NCBI GenBank assembly: GCA_024279915.1
Contig: JAJRRB010000025.1
Coordinates: 80,869 to 144,868 of the forward strand
DNA length: 64,000 nucleotides
Source: Deltaproteobacteria bacterium
GTDB lineage: Bacteria; Desulfobacterota; Desulfuromonadia; Desulfuromonadales; BM103
Direction: 5' to 3'
Shown here: one piece after another, positions 52,114-60,632 of the stretch
Position numbering within the stretch: the stretch's first letter is position 1
How the letters are laid out: every line of letters starts with the position of its first letter
Notes under the pieces: model-generated
The model's input: the letters and a program-made list of their open reading frames with translations, nothing else
Told to the model about the DNA's origin: nothing
The model's database searches: none
Program-made: the position numbers and the translations under genes

Positions 52114-53198
52114 CAGAATTCCTTTACGACGATCGTACCGAGGTCCTCATTGGTACCCTGTTTAACAATCACTTTGTGATCCGGCTCACCATCAAAAGTT
52201 CCGACCCATTCACCAGGCTCCAAAGGCCCGCCAAAAGCACTGCGGGCACCGATGTAGTAGGCACCACCATCACTGAGAAACATTTCGAATTGACCATCGC
52301 CACCGGTTGGCACCGACATATGCACCGGCTTGCCCACCATGCGGCTGTCGAGATAAGCGAACACATAAACCTCGCTGACCGGCAGATCATCAGCATCAAC
52401 AACCTGACCATGCAGGACCGTATCCGTCCTGGCAAAAACCCCGTCCGCCTGACGTTTGGCGTGAAGATCCACATCAACCTTGGTCAGCGCGAATTAATCC
52501 ATGACCAGCCGTTCGCCGCTGAGCACATCAATCGGGTTGCCCTGATAATGGGCATTCAGATCACCTGGAGCTAAAACTCCGGAGCGACCGCCATCTACGC
52601 GCTTGCGGGCAACCAGAGAATAGTGTCCGGCAGGCAGGTTGATGGTAAAACGTCCTTCTTTATCCGTCTGCACCGCCTCTCCGTATGAGGGACCGATCAG
52701 ACCTGTATCAGTTTCGGTGTAGATATAGACAAAAGCTCGCGAGACCGGTTTACCCTGATGAGTAATCTGACCGGAGACTCCGGTTGCAGCATCAGCCACC
52801 GGCAGCCCTTCCCGGCCCATTTCATGTAAATTGAAGCTTATCACCAGGGAGACCCCGTCCAGGACCTGATACGGGTTGGCCGGTGATTCTGCCATCAACA
52901 TGCGGATCCGACCATCGTCTGCAGATTCGCGTTTCTTGCCAATGACAAAGTAAGAGCCCTCTGGCAAGGTGACTTGATAACGCCCTTCAGTATCCGTTGA
53001 GACAATAGCAAAGGGCTGTACGGAGCGATCTTTATCTGCTTTGAGGTAAATCTCGACCTGTGCCGACTGTAGCGGTTGATCCTGAAAGAGGAGTTGTCCG
53101 CTCAGGCCGCTCTCGCCCTCTGGAGCGCATGCCGACAGCAAACCAAACAAGAAAATGATCATTTTTGAACGGATATATTTTAAGGCTAATGACTTCAT
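52110..53198 (-). pseudogene. three-domain Cna-B/carboxypeptidase-regulatory-like lipoprotein, copy C, with one in-frame stop
   Basis: The ORF track shows two pieces, 52494-53198 (234 codons) and 52110-52472 (120 codons). They are in the same reading frame and separated only by a TAA after ERLVMD, followed at once by FALTKVDVDLHAKRQ. Joined, they align end to end with the intact copies A and B (350 residues, GNPVHIEAGQLHEIKIETV at the same place). The lipobox LLSAC marks it as a lipoprotein. Either the gene is broken by a point mutation, or a two-domain form is made, or the stop is read through. The GTG at 52472 could restart translation of the third domain. Confidence 0.82.
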
Positions 53199-53230
53199 AA
53201 TTTATCTACAGACCGATCAAAAAACTAGAT

Positions 53231-53320
53231 TAACGCAAAGACGCGGAGACGCAGAGAGTGATAATTATGGTTGAGACGCTTAAAAGGTTTTCCTCTGCGG
53301 TCTTTGCGCCTCTGCGTTAA
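53231..53320. repeat. palindromic intergenic repeat, AACGCAGAGRCGC family, copy 1
   Basis: The arms TTAACGCAAAGACGCGGAGACGCAGAG and CTCTGCGGTCTTTGCGCCTCTGCGTTAA form a long hairpin. A related copy lies at 55841-55934, so the two flank the membrane spermidine-synthase-like gene. Confidence 0.78.
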
Positions 53321-53344
53321 ACCCTTTTTCTGGCTATACAACTT

Positions 53345-55780
53345 TTAAAATTTCTCTGCACGCGCACCCTTAAAAACCGGAATTAAAGCCAAAAGATAAA
53401 GCAAAGTCCCCACCAGCAAAGTCACGGTAAAACCTGCATTCATAGCCACAACAACCGCCAGAATCGCGCCGAGCACACTTGTCGCGCTATTAACCCCCCA
53501 ACTCCAGGGGACCAGATCATTGCTGTCATGCAAGAGTCGCATTCCGATCGGCAAAGGCATTCCCATCAACAGGCCCAGCGGCACCAGCAGCACCCCGGCC
53601 AACAAACAACGGGCAAATACCGGCAGCCCCATGCAAGGGTCAAGGATTGCAGAGAGGCCGAACACATAGACGAGAGAGAGCAAGACCAGTGCCAAGAGGA
53701 TTTTTGGCAGCCAACGGTGCAAACGTTCGGACGGTAGACGAGACGACAAGAGCGCACCGACACCGGAACTGATCAGAAGCGAGCAGAGGATGACCGCCAG
53801 CGAGTAGATCGGCGGACCAAGGAAGAGAATGAACCGCCGCAGCAGGCCAATCTCGATAAACATGAAGCCGAGACCGAGGCAGGCAAAGTAAAGCACCCGC
53901 CAACCACTACCGGAACTTTTCAACCCCTCCCTGCGCCATAAAATCAACGGCAGGACCAGAAACGCAGTGACACCGGTGCCGACCACAACCAGCAGATTGC
54001 GCAAGGTCACAATCGCCCGGTCTTCAAATTTACCCTGTTCCGGAAAGCTTAAAAGCTTTATGAAATCAGCAGGTTTTAGCATGTAATAGAAAAATGGCCG
54101 GTCATCAGTGACAGGTCTGATGTCGAAAGGAAAATCAGCATAGAACTCCGCGCTGCCGTTGGCGCGAATCAGTTCGTGAAAAGCACCTTTGCCGTCACGA
54201 CGATCAGGTAGATAGACTTCCTGGAATTCCATATCGACCATCAGCTCTCTCAGGGTCGTCAACTCTTCGGCTGAAAAAGGCGTCTTTTTGAGCATGAAAT
54301 TTGCCAGCCCGCGCTCACGCACCACAGCGATGTGAGCGGCCGGATCAGCCACCCCTTGTTCTTGCAATAAAGCCAGGCCAAGAGAGACCAGACGCAGGGT
54401 TTCTCTTTCAAAGATAAAGCGCGAGATTGTCAGGATTCCGTCATCATTCAGGTGATCCCAGTAATCGGTAAAGGCTTCCAGAGTATAGAGATTGTTCTCC
54501 GACAGGGTAAAAGCACCGGCCGCCGGAGCCATACGACCAAAGACTGCAGAGGCCTGAAGAATATCGTAGCGACCGGAATCACGACGTATAAAGCTGCGCC
54601 CTTCATCGACTACAGAGCGTACCTGTGGATGGCGATAGAGTTCTCCGGTCAAGGAACCGAAATGATCGTTGACCGCATCGACAATCAAAGGATTGACTTC
54701 GACAGCGGTCACTTTTTTGGCACCGGAAGCAAGTGCGGTCAGAATATCTTTGCCGCCACCGGGACCGATCACCAGTGAGGTCGGCTGTTCCTTAAGTTGG
54801 TAAGCCAGGCCGATGACATTTTTACGGAAGAAATCGAGGCCCGTTGTCCGATCCCAACGATACATGGTGGTGTAACCGGTGTCGTCGACGACCATACCAA
54901 GCTGATCGGGGATCGGCCCCCGGTAGGTGCGAGACAAACCCCAGACCTGATCCTTGGCCTGACCTTCTGCAGGGTAAACGGCCACCCGCGAAAAGGAGTT
55001 CCAGGCACTCCAGAGCAGATTCGGTTCATAACGACCGCGCACAAAGCGAATTTCAGCAAAGCCGGTCATGGCATGAACAGAACCGAGGCCCAGGAGCAGG
55101 ACCAACATGAAAAGAGCACCCCAGCGATGAATCGGCTTGATGTCTTGTGGCAGCAACAGAGCCGCTCCGGCAATACCGACAGCTGCGATCAACAGCAGCG
55201 AGGTGATGCCGCCGAACAGTTTGAGCAGAAGAATAATCAACAGGCAACCGCAACCGGCACCGATCAGGTCATAAAAATAGAGGCGGCTGAAATCCTTGTG
55301 AAAATGTCCGAAAAGAACAGTGAGAGAAACTCCGGCAAAGAAAAAAGGCAAAGCTGTCACCAGGTAGAGACAGGTCAGGGCCAGCAGCATATTGATCGGC
55401 AGGCTGGCATCGGCAGTCCCTTGCTGGAAAGGTTGATAGAAAGGCTGATGAAAAAAAGACAGCACTTTGAAGCCAATGTGTGGCTGCCAGCGAAAAAGCA
55501 CAAACACGGCGAAGAACAGCGCGACACTCAGGCCAAAGAGGACCGCACTACGAGCGGCCAATAAACGTGCATCTTTGCCTTGAAACCAGTGTGGTCGCAA
55601 CTGGACAGTCAAGGCAGCAACACCAAAACCGAAAAGGGCAAGAGAGATCGCCATGGAGGCAAAGTGGTACCACATCAGAACTGAGAAGATCCGGGTCAGA
55701 ATCAACTCGTACATCAAGGTGGCAAGACAGAGGAGAAAAACTCCCCAGCAGACAGATTTATTTGCTGGTTGATTGTTCAT
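53345..55780 (-). CDS. large membrane protein with spermidine synthase-like domain
   Basis: The 811-residue protein has about seven transmembrane segments, a soluble Rossmann domain with the spermidine-synthase-type motif VIGPGGGKDILTALASGAKKVTAVEVNPLIVDAV (about residues 330-370), and six or more transmembrane segments at the C-terminus. Fusions of this type are found in many bacteria and are not proven polyamine synthases. The GPGGG and acidic E-V-N loop imply binding of decarboxylated AdoMet or AdoMet. It lies between two copies of an intergenic repeat, within the envelope cluster. Confidence 0.8.
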   Translation of the reverse strand: MNNQPANKSVCWGVFLLCLATLMYELILTRIFSVLMWYHFASMAISLALFGFGVAALTVQLRPHWFQGKDARLLAARSAVLFGLSVALFFAVFVLFRWQPHIGFKVLSFFHQPFYQPFQQGTADASLPINMLLALTCLYLVTALPFFFAGVSLTVLFGHFHKDFSRLYFYDLIGAGCGCLLIILLLKLFGGITSLLLIAAVGIAGAALLLPQDIKPIHRWGALFMLVLLLGLGSVHAMTGFAEIRFVRGRYEPNLLWSAWNSFSRVAVYPAEGQAKDQVWGLSRTYRGPIPDQLGMVVDDTGYTTMYRWDRTTGLDFFRKNVIGLAYQLKEQPTSLVIGPGGGKDILTALASGAKKVTAVEVNPLIVDAVNDHFGSLTGELYRHPQVRSVVDEGRSFIRRDSGRYDILQASAVFGRMAPAAGAFTLSENNLYTLEAFTDYWDHLNDDGILTISRFIFERETLRLVSLGLALLQEQGVADPAAHIAVVRERGLANFMLKKTPFSAEELTTLRELMVDMEFQEVYLPDRRDGKGAFHELIRANGSAEFYADFPFDIRPVTDDRPFFYYMLKPADFIKLLSFPEQGKFEDRAIVTLRNLLVVVGTGVTAFLVLPLILWRREGLKSSGSGWRVLYFACLGLGFMFIEIGLLRRFILFLGPPIYSLAVILCSLLISSGVGALLSSRLPSERLHRWLPKILLALVLLSLVYVFGLSAILDPCMGLPVFARCLLAGVLLVPLGLLMGMPLPIGMRLLHDSNDLVPWSWGVNSATSVLGAILAVVVAMNAGFTVTLLVGTLLYLLALIPVFKGARAEKF

Positions 55781-55840
55781 AGAGTTACTTACAGTTTATC
55801 CTTTAAAACGACTCAAAATTTTTAACGCCCATTCGCCTTT

Positions 55841-55934
55841 GCTCTCTCAAGACGCAAAGTCGCAAAGAGTAAGTCCTGAGGCTTACAATCTTGATCTTCT
55901 TGGCGTCTCTGCGCCTCTGCGCCTCTGCGTTGAA
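55841..55934. repeat. palindromic intergenic repeat, AACGCAGAGRCGC family, copy 2
   Basis: GACGCAAAGTCGCAAAGAG and the GCGTCTCTGCGCCTCTGCGCCTCTGCG arm are inverted. The right arm has a duplicated GCGCCTCT unit. Confidence 0.7.
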
Positions 55935-55952
55935 GAAAGATTTGGTTTTTGT

Positions 55953-57818
55953 TCATGGTGTCAACGGCTCAACCAGAGTGAAGGCATGAACCTTATGATC
56001 ACGACTGCCAATCAGTAGTTGATCAGACCAGATCAAGGGGCGCCCCTGGATTTCACGATCAAGTTTATATTGCGTCACAAGTTGGCCGCTGTCGGTGCCG
56101 AACACGCGTAATACGCCGCTGTTATCGCCAATGAAGATACGACCATTGTCAATAAGCGGCGTGGCGTAAGATGGCCCGGCAAGCTCAACTCGCCAGATCA
56201 CATCTCCCGTGATGGCATCAAGCTTCCAGAGCCCGTTACCGGCGGTTGCCACAAAGAGTGCCCCCTCATAGTAGAGTGGTGCGCCGTAATAGCAGATTTC
56301 ATCGAGTTCGCGCTGCCAGAGTCTCTGACCACTTTGATCATAGGCAACGACCTGCCCTTCCCGACTGACAACTGCAACTCCTCGGGGCAAGAGCGCAGGA
56401 GCTCTCAGCAAAGGAGCTTCTAACGACTTTTGCCAACGCAGAGAGCCATCCACACCCAGGGCGGACAAAGTCCCATCACCACTGGCCAGATAAATATTTT
56501 CACCATCGTAGACCGGCTGCGCCCGCAAGGGTTGTCCACCGGAGAAACTCCAGCGTCGCTCACCGCTCATGGTATCAAGGGCAAAGAGAGTGCCGTTCCA
56601 TGCCGGAACCAGAACCAGATCGTCAATAACCAGCAGGCCGGCCTGACGATGGTCGTCAGCCCGAGAAGGTGAGTAATCGAAGCGCCAGCGCACATCGCCA
56701 CTTACCGCATCAAGCGCATAGACCTCGCGGCTCCAGCTCTGTACGAAGATTTGTCCACCCGCCAGAGCCGGTGTCGCATCGAGAGTGTCACCCAGGGTTT
56801 TGGTCCACAGAACTTCGCCCTGAGCATTCATCGCTCGCAGCTTACCATCCCAACTCGCCACATAAAGCCTGCCATCACCGGCCACCAGATCAGCATCGAC
56901 ATAACCGTCGGTAACAAACTCCCATGTCGGATCGATAAACAGGGTATCGCGTGGCCCGGTTGCAGCAACCCATTGCTCTGCCGGCTGGATCGTTACCTGG
57001 CCGATCTCCGGATCCTTGCCGCGGTCATAAATTGTGGCCTGAGCCGCTTCGGGATCTGCTGTACCCCACCAATTGTCATGCACGGCCACATCACCAGTAT
57101 AGAAATCACCGAGACGTAAACTGTCCAGATTGCCGTAAAAATTGTTGTCATGAATGTCGATGGTCCGGTCATTTTCAAAGAGGAACATTCCAGAGCCGTT
57201 AAAGCGCAGGATATTATGATGAACGGCAACTGTCGAATTGCGGAAGTTAATGCCCTTACCCTGGTTGTGTTCGATCAGGTTGTTACGCAAAGTAAACGTG
57301 GCCTGACCGAGACGGCAGCCATCGATGTTGTAGTGGATGGTGCAGTCTTCAACGATGCCACGGGTGAAGTGAGCATGCAGCGTATAGGCAGAATCACGGA
57401 TTTCACAGTAACGCAGGTGAACTTCCTGAGAGAAATCGACGCGGATTTCCAGCCAGTCTCCCGGCTGCGGTTCATCAGCAGCACTATGAAACCGGATCGG
57501 TTGCTGACGAGTACCGAGCGCCATCAGGCGACCTTCAACAGCGAGGACAGCATCGCCCAGGCCATCCTTGTCGGCATCACGGCGGACAAAGGCAATATCG
57601 GTACCGGGAGCAATCGTCAGCGTTGCACCCTTGGCAACCTTGACAGTGCCATCAATCAGAATATTCCCTGACCAGACCGTATCTTCACTGATGTAATCAT
57701 TACGATAGAGAGTGGTATCTTTTCCGACAAGCGTGGGAGTACAACCAGTGAGACCGAGGATTGAAAAAAACCCCATCAGGAAGATCAGATTAATGCTGAG
57801 TTGTTTCAACAATTGCAT
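55953..57818 (-). CDS. lipoprotein with N-terminal beta-helix and C-terminal PQQ/WD40-like beta-propeller
   Basis: The 621-residue protein has lipobox LTGC. Residues about 40-290 are a right-handed beta-helix with the shared block DTVWSGNILIDG...ATLTIAPGTDIAF and DNWWGTA. Residues about 310-615 hold six to seven propeller blades with GxLWK(L)DAxTGDxxWR units (ALDAVSGDVRWRF, ALDTMSGERRWSF). It looks like a BamB-like or quinoprotein-like propeller joined to a NosD-like helix; PQQ ligands of dehydrogenases are not evident. First of the beta-helix genes in the cluster. Confidence 0.85.
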   Translation of the reverse strand: MQLLKQLSINLIFLMGFFSILGLTGCTPTLVGKDTTLYRNDYISEDTVWSGNILIDGTVKVAKGATLTIAPGTDIAFVRRDADKDGLGDAVLAVEGRLMALGTRQQPIRFHSAADEPQPGDWLEIRVDFSQEVHLRYCEIRDSAYTLHAHFTRGIVEDCTIHYNIDGCRLGQATFTLRNNLIEHNQGKGINFRNSTVAVHHNILRFNGSGMFLFENDRTIDIHDNNFYGNLDSLRLGDFYTGDVAVHDNWWGTADPEAAQATIYDRGKDPEIGQVTIQPAEQWVAATGPRDTLFIDPTWEFVTDGYVDADLVAGDGRLYVASWDGKLRAMNAQGEVLWTKTLGDTLDATPALAGGQIFVQSWSREVYALDAVSGDVRWRFDYSPSRADDHRQAGLLVIDDLVLVPAWNGTLFALDTMSGERRWSFSGGQPLRAQPVYDGENIYLASGDGTLSALGVDGSLRWQKSLEAPLLRAPALLPRGVAVVSREGQVVAYDQSGQRLWQRELDEICYYGAPLYYEGALFVATAGNGLWKLDAITGDVIWRVELAGPSYATPLIDNGRIFIGDNSGVLRVFGTDSGQLVTQYKLDREIQGRPLIWSDQLLIGSRDHKVHAFTLVEPLTP

Positions 57819-57880
57819 AATTATCCGTTTGGATTGTCAGAATGCCGTCTAACCATCACTGAAAAGACGGCGGAACTTCA

Positions 57881-58837
57881 TCAGCTCAGGAGTTGATATA
57901 ACCAGCCAAGCAAGATAGAAACACTCAAACTGACGCCAAGAAAAACCACCAGAACCCGTTTCTTGAACATGCCACTCAGGGCTATGATTGCTGGCAGACT
58001 CGATACGGGGCCAGCCATAAATAATGTCAGGGCTGCGCCCGGATCGATGCCCCGTTGCAGCAGGCCAGCCATAATCGGAATCATCGGGATCTGGTTAGTC
58101 GGCAATGGCAAACCAATAACGGCAGCCATAAGAAGCGACAAAAAGCTTTTCTGACCGACCAGTCCGGTGATCCATGAAACTGGCACCAGAGTCACAATAA
58201 TCGCTTCCAGCACAATGGCCAGCAAAAGGAACTTGCCGACGAAGAGACCGGCGTCGAGGGTGCGGTCAAAGATAAAGCGAAGCTTACTGGCACGCGGCAC
58301 GATGGTCATCGACTTGACGTGGATACCGGCTTCAGCGCCTATCTCCTTGGCCGGGGCCAAGCTGCCATCTTCCTTGTACTTGGGCTTGAGACGAATCAGA
58401 TCACCGGCTAGATAACCTTGGTTAATCAGCAGTTGGGTTACCAACCCGGCACTCAGTCCAAGGGCAGCGGCACCGACAACTTTAAGTACCGCCCACTCCG
58501 TACCGAGGGCACTCCAGGTCAGAATCAGCGCATCGGGACCCATCACCGGTGATGTCACCAGCAGGGCCATCAAGGGTGCCAGCGGGGTTTGAATCATCGC
58601 CAGGGTAATGACTACCGGCAGAATACCGCAGGAACAGAGCGGCGAGACCATACCAACGCCAACCGCAACCACGATCCCCCAGGGACCAGCCTTGTTAATG
58701 AAGTCGCGGATGTGCAGATCCAGCTTGTAACCTTTGATGATGCCAACCAGCACAATCGACAACAGGAAAAACCACCACATATTGGCGATTTCATCCCAGA
58801 TCACGGTGAGCATTTGCATAAGCACTGAATCAGGCAT
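57881..58837 (-). CDS. YraQ/ArsP-type permease (DUF318)
   Basis: The 318-residue protein has about eight transmembrane segments and the family motifs SPLCSCGILPVVITL and a second repeat-like GLPLPTNQIPMIPIM. The CSCG motif is typical of permeases of this group, of which ArsP exports organoarsenicals. The substrate is not known here. It follows the FmdE-domain gene by five bases and is likely cotranscribed with it. Confidence 0.85.
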   Translation of the reverse strand: MPDSVLMQMLTVIWDEIANMWWFFLLSIVLVGIIKGYKLDLHIRDFINKAGPWGIVVAVGVGMVSPLCSCGILPVVITLAMIQTPLAPLMALLVTSPVMGPDALILTWSALGTEWAVLKVVGAAALGLSAGLVTQLLINQGYLAGDLIRLKPKYKEDGSLAPAKEIGAEAGIHVKSMTIVPRASKLRFIFDRTLDAGLFVGKFLLLAIVLEAIIVTLVPVSWITGLVGQKSFLSLLMAAVIGLPLPTNQIPMIPIMAGLLQRGIDPGAALTLFMAGPVSSLPAIIALSGMFKKRVLVVFLGVSLSVSILLGWLYQLLS

Positions 58838-58842
58838 GGTGA

Positions 58843-59310
58843 TTATTCAGAGACCTTTTGGACAAGGAGTTGATCTTCAGCCTGCCAGAACTGCGGCAAC
58901 AGCTCATCAAGCATAGCGTCCATCTCGGCGCGTCGCTTCTTCTGCTCGTCGGCTTCAAGCTCATCCCCACCAACTTCAAGCCGGTTACAAAGCGATCGAT
59001 ATTGGCCCGCCATCTCCAACGCTTCAGCAGTCAATTCAACTTCGACAGAGGCTTTTGGCGACTTCAGAATCAGAGCATGACGGCCATCGCTCTTCGCGAT
59101 CAAGCTGCCGTTTTCTTCGCTACACCCAGTCACTTCTGCAATACCGTCCAGTGCGCAGGTTCGAATGCTATAGACCGCTTGTAGCTCGCCAGAACTCTCT
59201 CCCAGCCACCTCATGGCCGCAAGGCCAAGACGCCCGCCGAGCGTGCTCATCGGACAGCGATGACCGTGACGGCTGTAGATGCGGGAATATATTTCGGGTG
59301 GTTCAATCAT
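58843..59310 (-). CDS. stand-alone FmdE-domain protein
   Basis: The 155-residue protein has the FmdE signature SRHGHRCPMSTLGGRLGLAAMRWLG and CALDGIAEVTGC, with conserved His and Cys likely binding a metal. A helical C-terminus follows. Stand-alone FmdE proteins are common outside methanogens and are probably metal binding, without formylmethanofuran dehydrogenase activity. Pairing with a permease suggests metal or metalloid handling. Confidence 0.82.
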   Translation of the reverse strand: MIEPPEIYSRIYSRHGHRCPMSTLGGRLGLAAMRWLGESSGELQAVYSIRTCALDGIAEVTGCSEENGSLIAKSDGRHALILKSPKASVEVELTAEALEMAGQYRSLCNRLEVGGDELEADEQKKRRAEMDAMLDELLPQFWQAEDQLLVQKVSE

Positions 59311-59330
59311 TTAAGTAAAACCCATTGTTC

Positions 59331-59406
59331 GTCATTCCCGCGCACGCGGGAATCCAGGGGTTTACTGAGATCGTAAAAAATGGATCCCCGTTTTCACGAG
59401 GATGAC
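59331..59406 (+). repeat. dispersed palindromic repeat, GTCATTCCCG family, copy 2
   Basis: GTCATTCCCGCG...CGCGGGAATCCAG...TGGATCCCCG...CGAGGATGAC, the plus-strand equivalent of the element at 41887-41962. Confidence 0.75.
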
Positions 59407-59473
59407 AACCTATTGGGGCTCGCAATTAAGTTTTTCCTCAATAATCATGAGGTGTTACAACCTTACAACTGTT

Positions 59474-60355
59474 TTAAAATTCGTAATGATGAGGACAATC
59501 CGTATCTCTGATGACGTGGTATTTCTTCACCATGTCCGGAGTCAGAAACTGCCGTACTTCCCTCAACGCCCGCATAAAATGCTCTTCTGTGACAATCTCG
59601 GAATCGTTCTTGATCGCATTCACCGTCGCCCGTTTGCAAAGGCTCTCGATATCCCAACCGACATAACCTTCACTCAGCTTTGCCAGTTCATCACGATCAA
59701 TGCCCTCTTCCAAATTAGGCATCTGATCCATATAGATATCGAGCATACCGCGACGATCTTCAGCTGTCGGTGGATGGACAAAAACCTTACGATTAAAACG
59801 CTTCTTCTCTTTAATCACAGCCTGGTCAACCGTGTCGATACGGTAGCAGGAACCGAGCAGCATCACACCTTCAACCTGATTGATGCGATCAACCTGTTCG
59901 ATAAAGAGTTTGGTCAATTCCTTGTCAGCAAAAGTAGGCGGAATAGCGCGTAGATTGCCAGGACTCCACTCGTAGTCGCAACCGGCCCTGGGGGCCAGCC
60001 ATTCGCAATCAGAGATAAAGAGCACACAGGGAGCTTCGTGGATCGCGATATCGAAAGCTTCTTTCAGATCTTCATGCTTGCCGAGCATTTCCTGGCCAGA
60101 GACATAGACCAAGCTGACGCCAGCATCCATAGCGCAGGCCTCAGCCAACATGGTAATACCAGTGCCAAGAGGGCCCCAGAGCATAACGCCTGCAGGGATG
60201 CCAAGATTGTGTTTACGGATCATTTCCGGCTTTTTCAGCGGCAGGCAAACCATCTCCTTGAGGGTCTCTTTAACATCAGCGTAGCCACCAATATCGTCCC
60301 AGCTCAAATCGGGGTCACGGACTTCATAAAAGAGATTCATCAATTTTCTGTGCAT
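59474..60355 (-). CDS. AAA-family protein with degenerate nucleotide-binding motifs
   Basis: The 293-residue protein has the AAA (CDC48/FtsH/proteasomal type) layout, beginning with PDLSWDDIGGYADVKETLKEMV. The Walker A reads GPLGTGIT (residues 61-68), with Ile where the essential Lys should be. Walker B reads VLFISDCEWL, lacking the catalytic Glu. The sensor-1 region is LLGSCYRID instead of GATNRPD. The C-terminal helical domain (WDIESLCKRATVNAI) is kept. It is a single-domain protein, probably without ATPase activity, and might be a regulator or a decayed gene. The reading frame is intact, so it is likely expressed. Confidence 0.85.
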   Translation of the reverse strand: MHRKLMNLFYEVRDPDLSWDDIGGYADVKETLKEMVCLPLKKPEMIRKHNLGIPAGVMLWGPLGTGITMLAEACAMDAGVSLVYVSGQEMLGKHEDLKEAFDIAIHEAPCVLFISDCEWLAPRAGCDYEWSPGNLRAIPPTFADKELTKLFIEQVDRINQVEGVMLLGSCYRIDTVDQAVIKEKKRFNRKVFVHPPTAEDRRGMLDIYMDQMPNLEEGIDRDELAKLSEGYVGWDIESLCKRATVNAIKNDSEIVTEEHFMRALREVRQFLTPDMVKKYHVIRDTDCPHHYEF

Positions 60356-60404
60356 AGTTAAATATCCTGTTCTTTGGAATAGCTGGCGTTGAAGCCAGGG
60401 GAGA

Positions 60405-60436
60405 TTATCACAAAACAGCTCGGCATTATCACAAAA
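60405..60436. promoter_or_regulatory. direct repeat ATTATCACAAAA, possible operator
   Basis: Two exact 12-base repeats start 20 bases apart, i.e. on the same face of DNA. Inverted relatives (TGTGATTAT, GTGATTATA) lie at about 60513 and 60472. TGTGA/TCACA are Crp/Fnr-type half sites. All lie between the divergent AAA and glpK genes. Confidence 0.4.
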
Positions 60437-60561
60437 GACCTAGAAACGAGCAACAATCATGCCACCTTAAGTGATTATAGGATGCCCGTCAGAACGTTAA
60501 GGTTTGGATCTTGTGATTATCTTTAACAACACACGACAAATAGCTCCATCTATCCCCCACC

Positions 60562-60589
60562 TTGACTGAATCCACAGCTCCCCTATACT
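60562..60589 (+). promoter_or_regulatory. sigma70-type promoter of glpK
   Basis: TTGACT (60562-60567) and TATACT (60584-60589) are 16 bases apart, about 45 bases upstream of the glpK ATG. Confidence 0.6.
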
Positions 60590-60632
60590 GACCCGACAAT
60601 CCTTATCATCCACACCTGATCAAGGAGCCACC

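Noticed and set aside
54797-55564. 255-codon plus-strand ORF
   Set aside because: Shadow of the spermidine-synthase-like membrane protein; the sequence is Gln/Arg-rich without domain features.
44339-57818. nos-type nitrous oxide reductase cluster, suggested by NosD-like and NosR-like parts
   Set aside because: No NosZ, NosF, NosY or NosL is present and the polyferredoxin lacks the NosR flavin domain.
42130-59310. Multiheme cytochrome conduit in the envelope cluster
   Set aside because: None of the proteins has a CxxCH heme motif; redox function rests only on the polyferredoxin.
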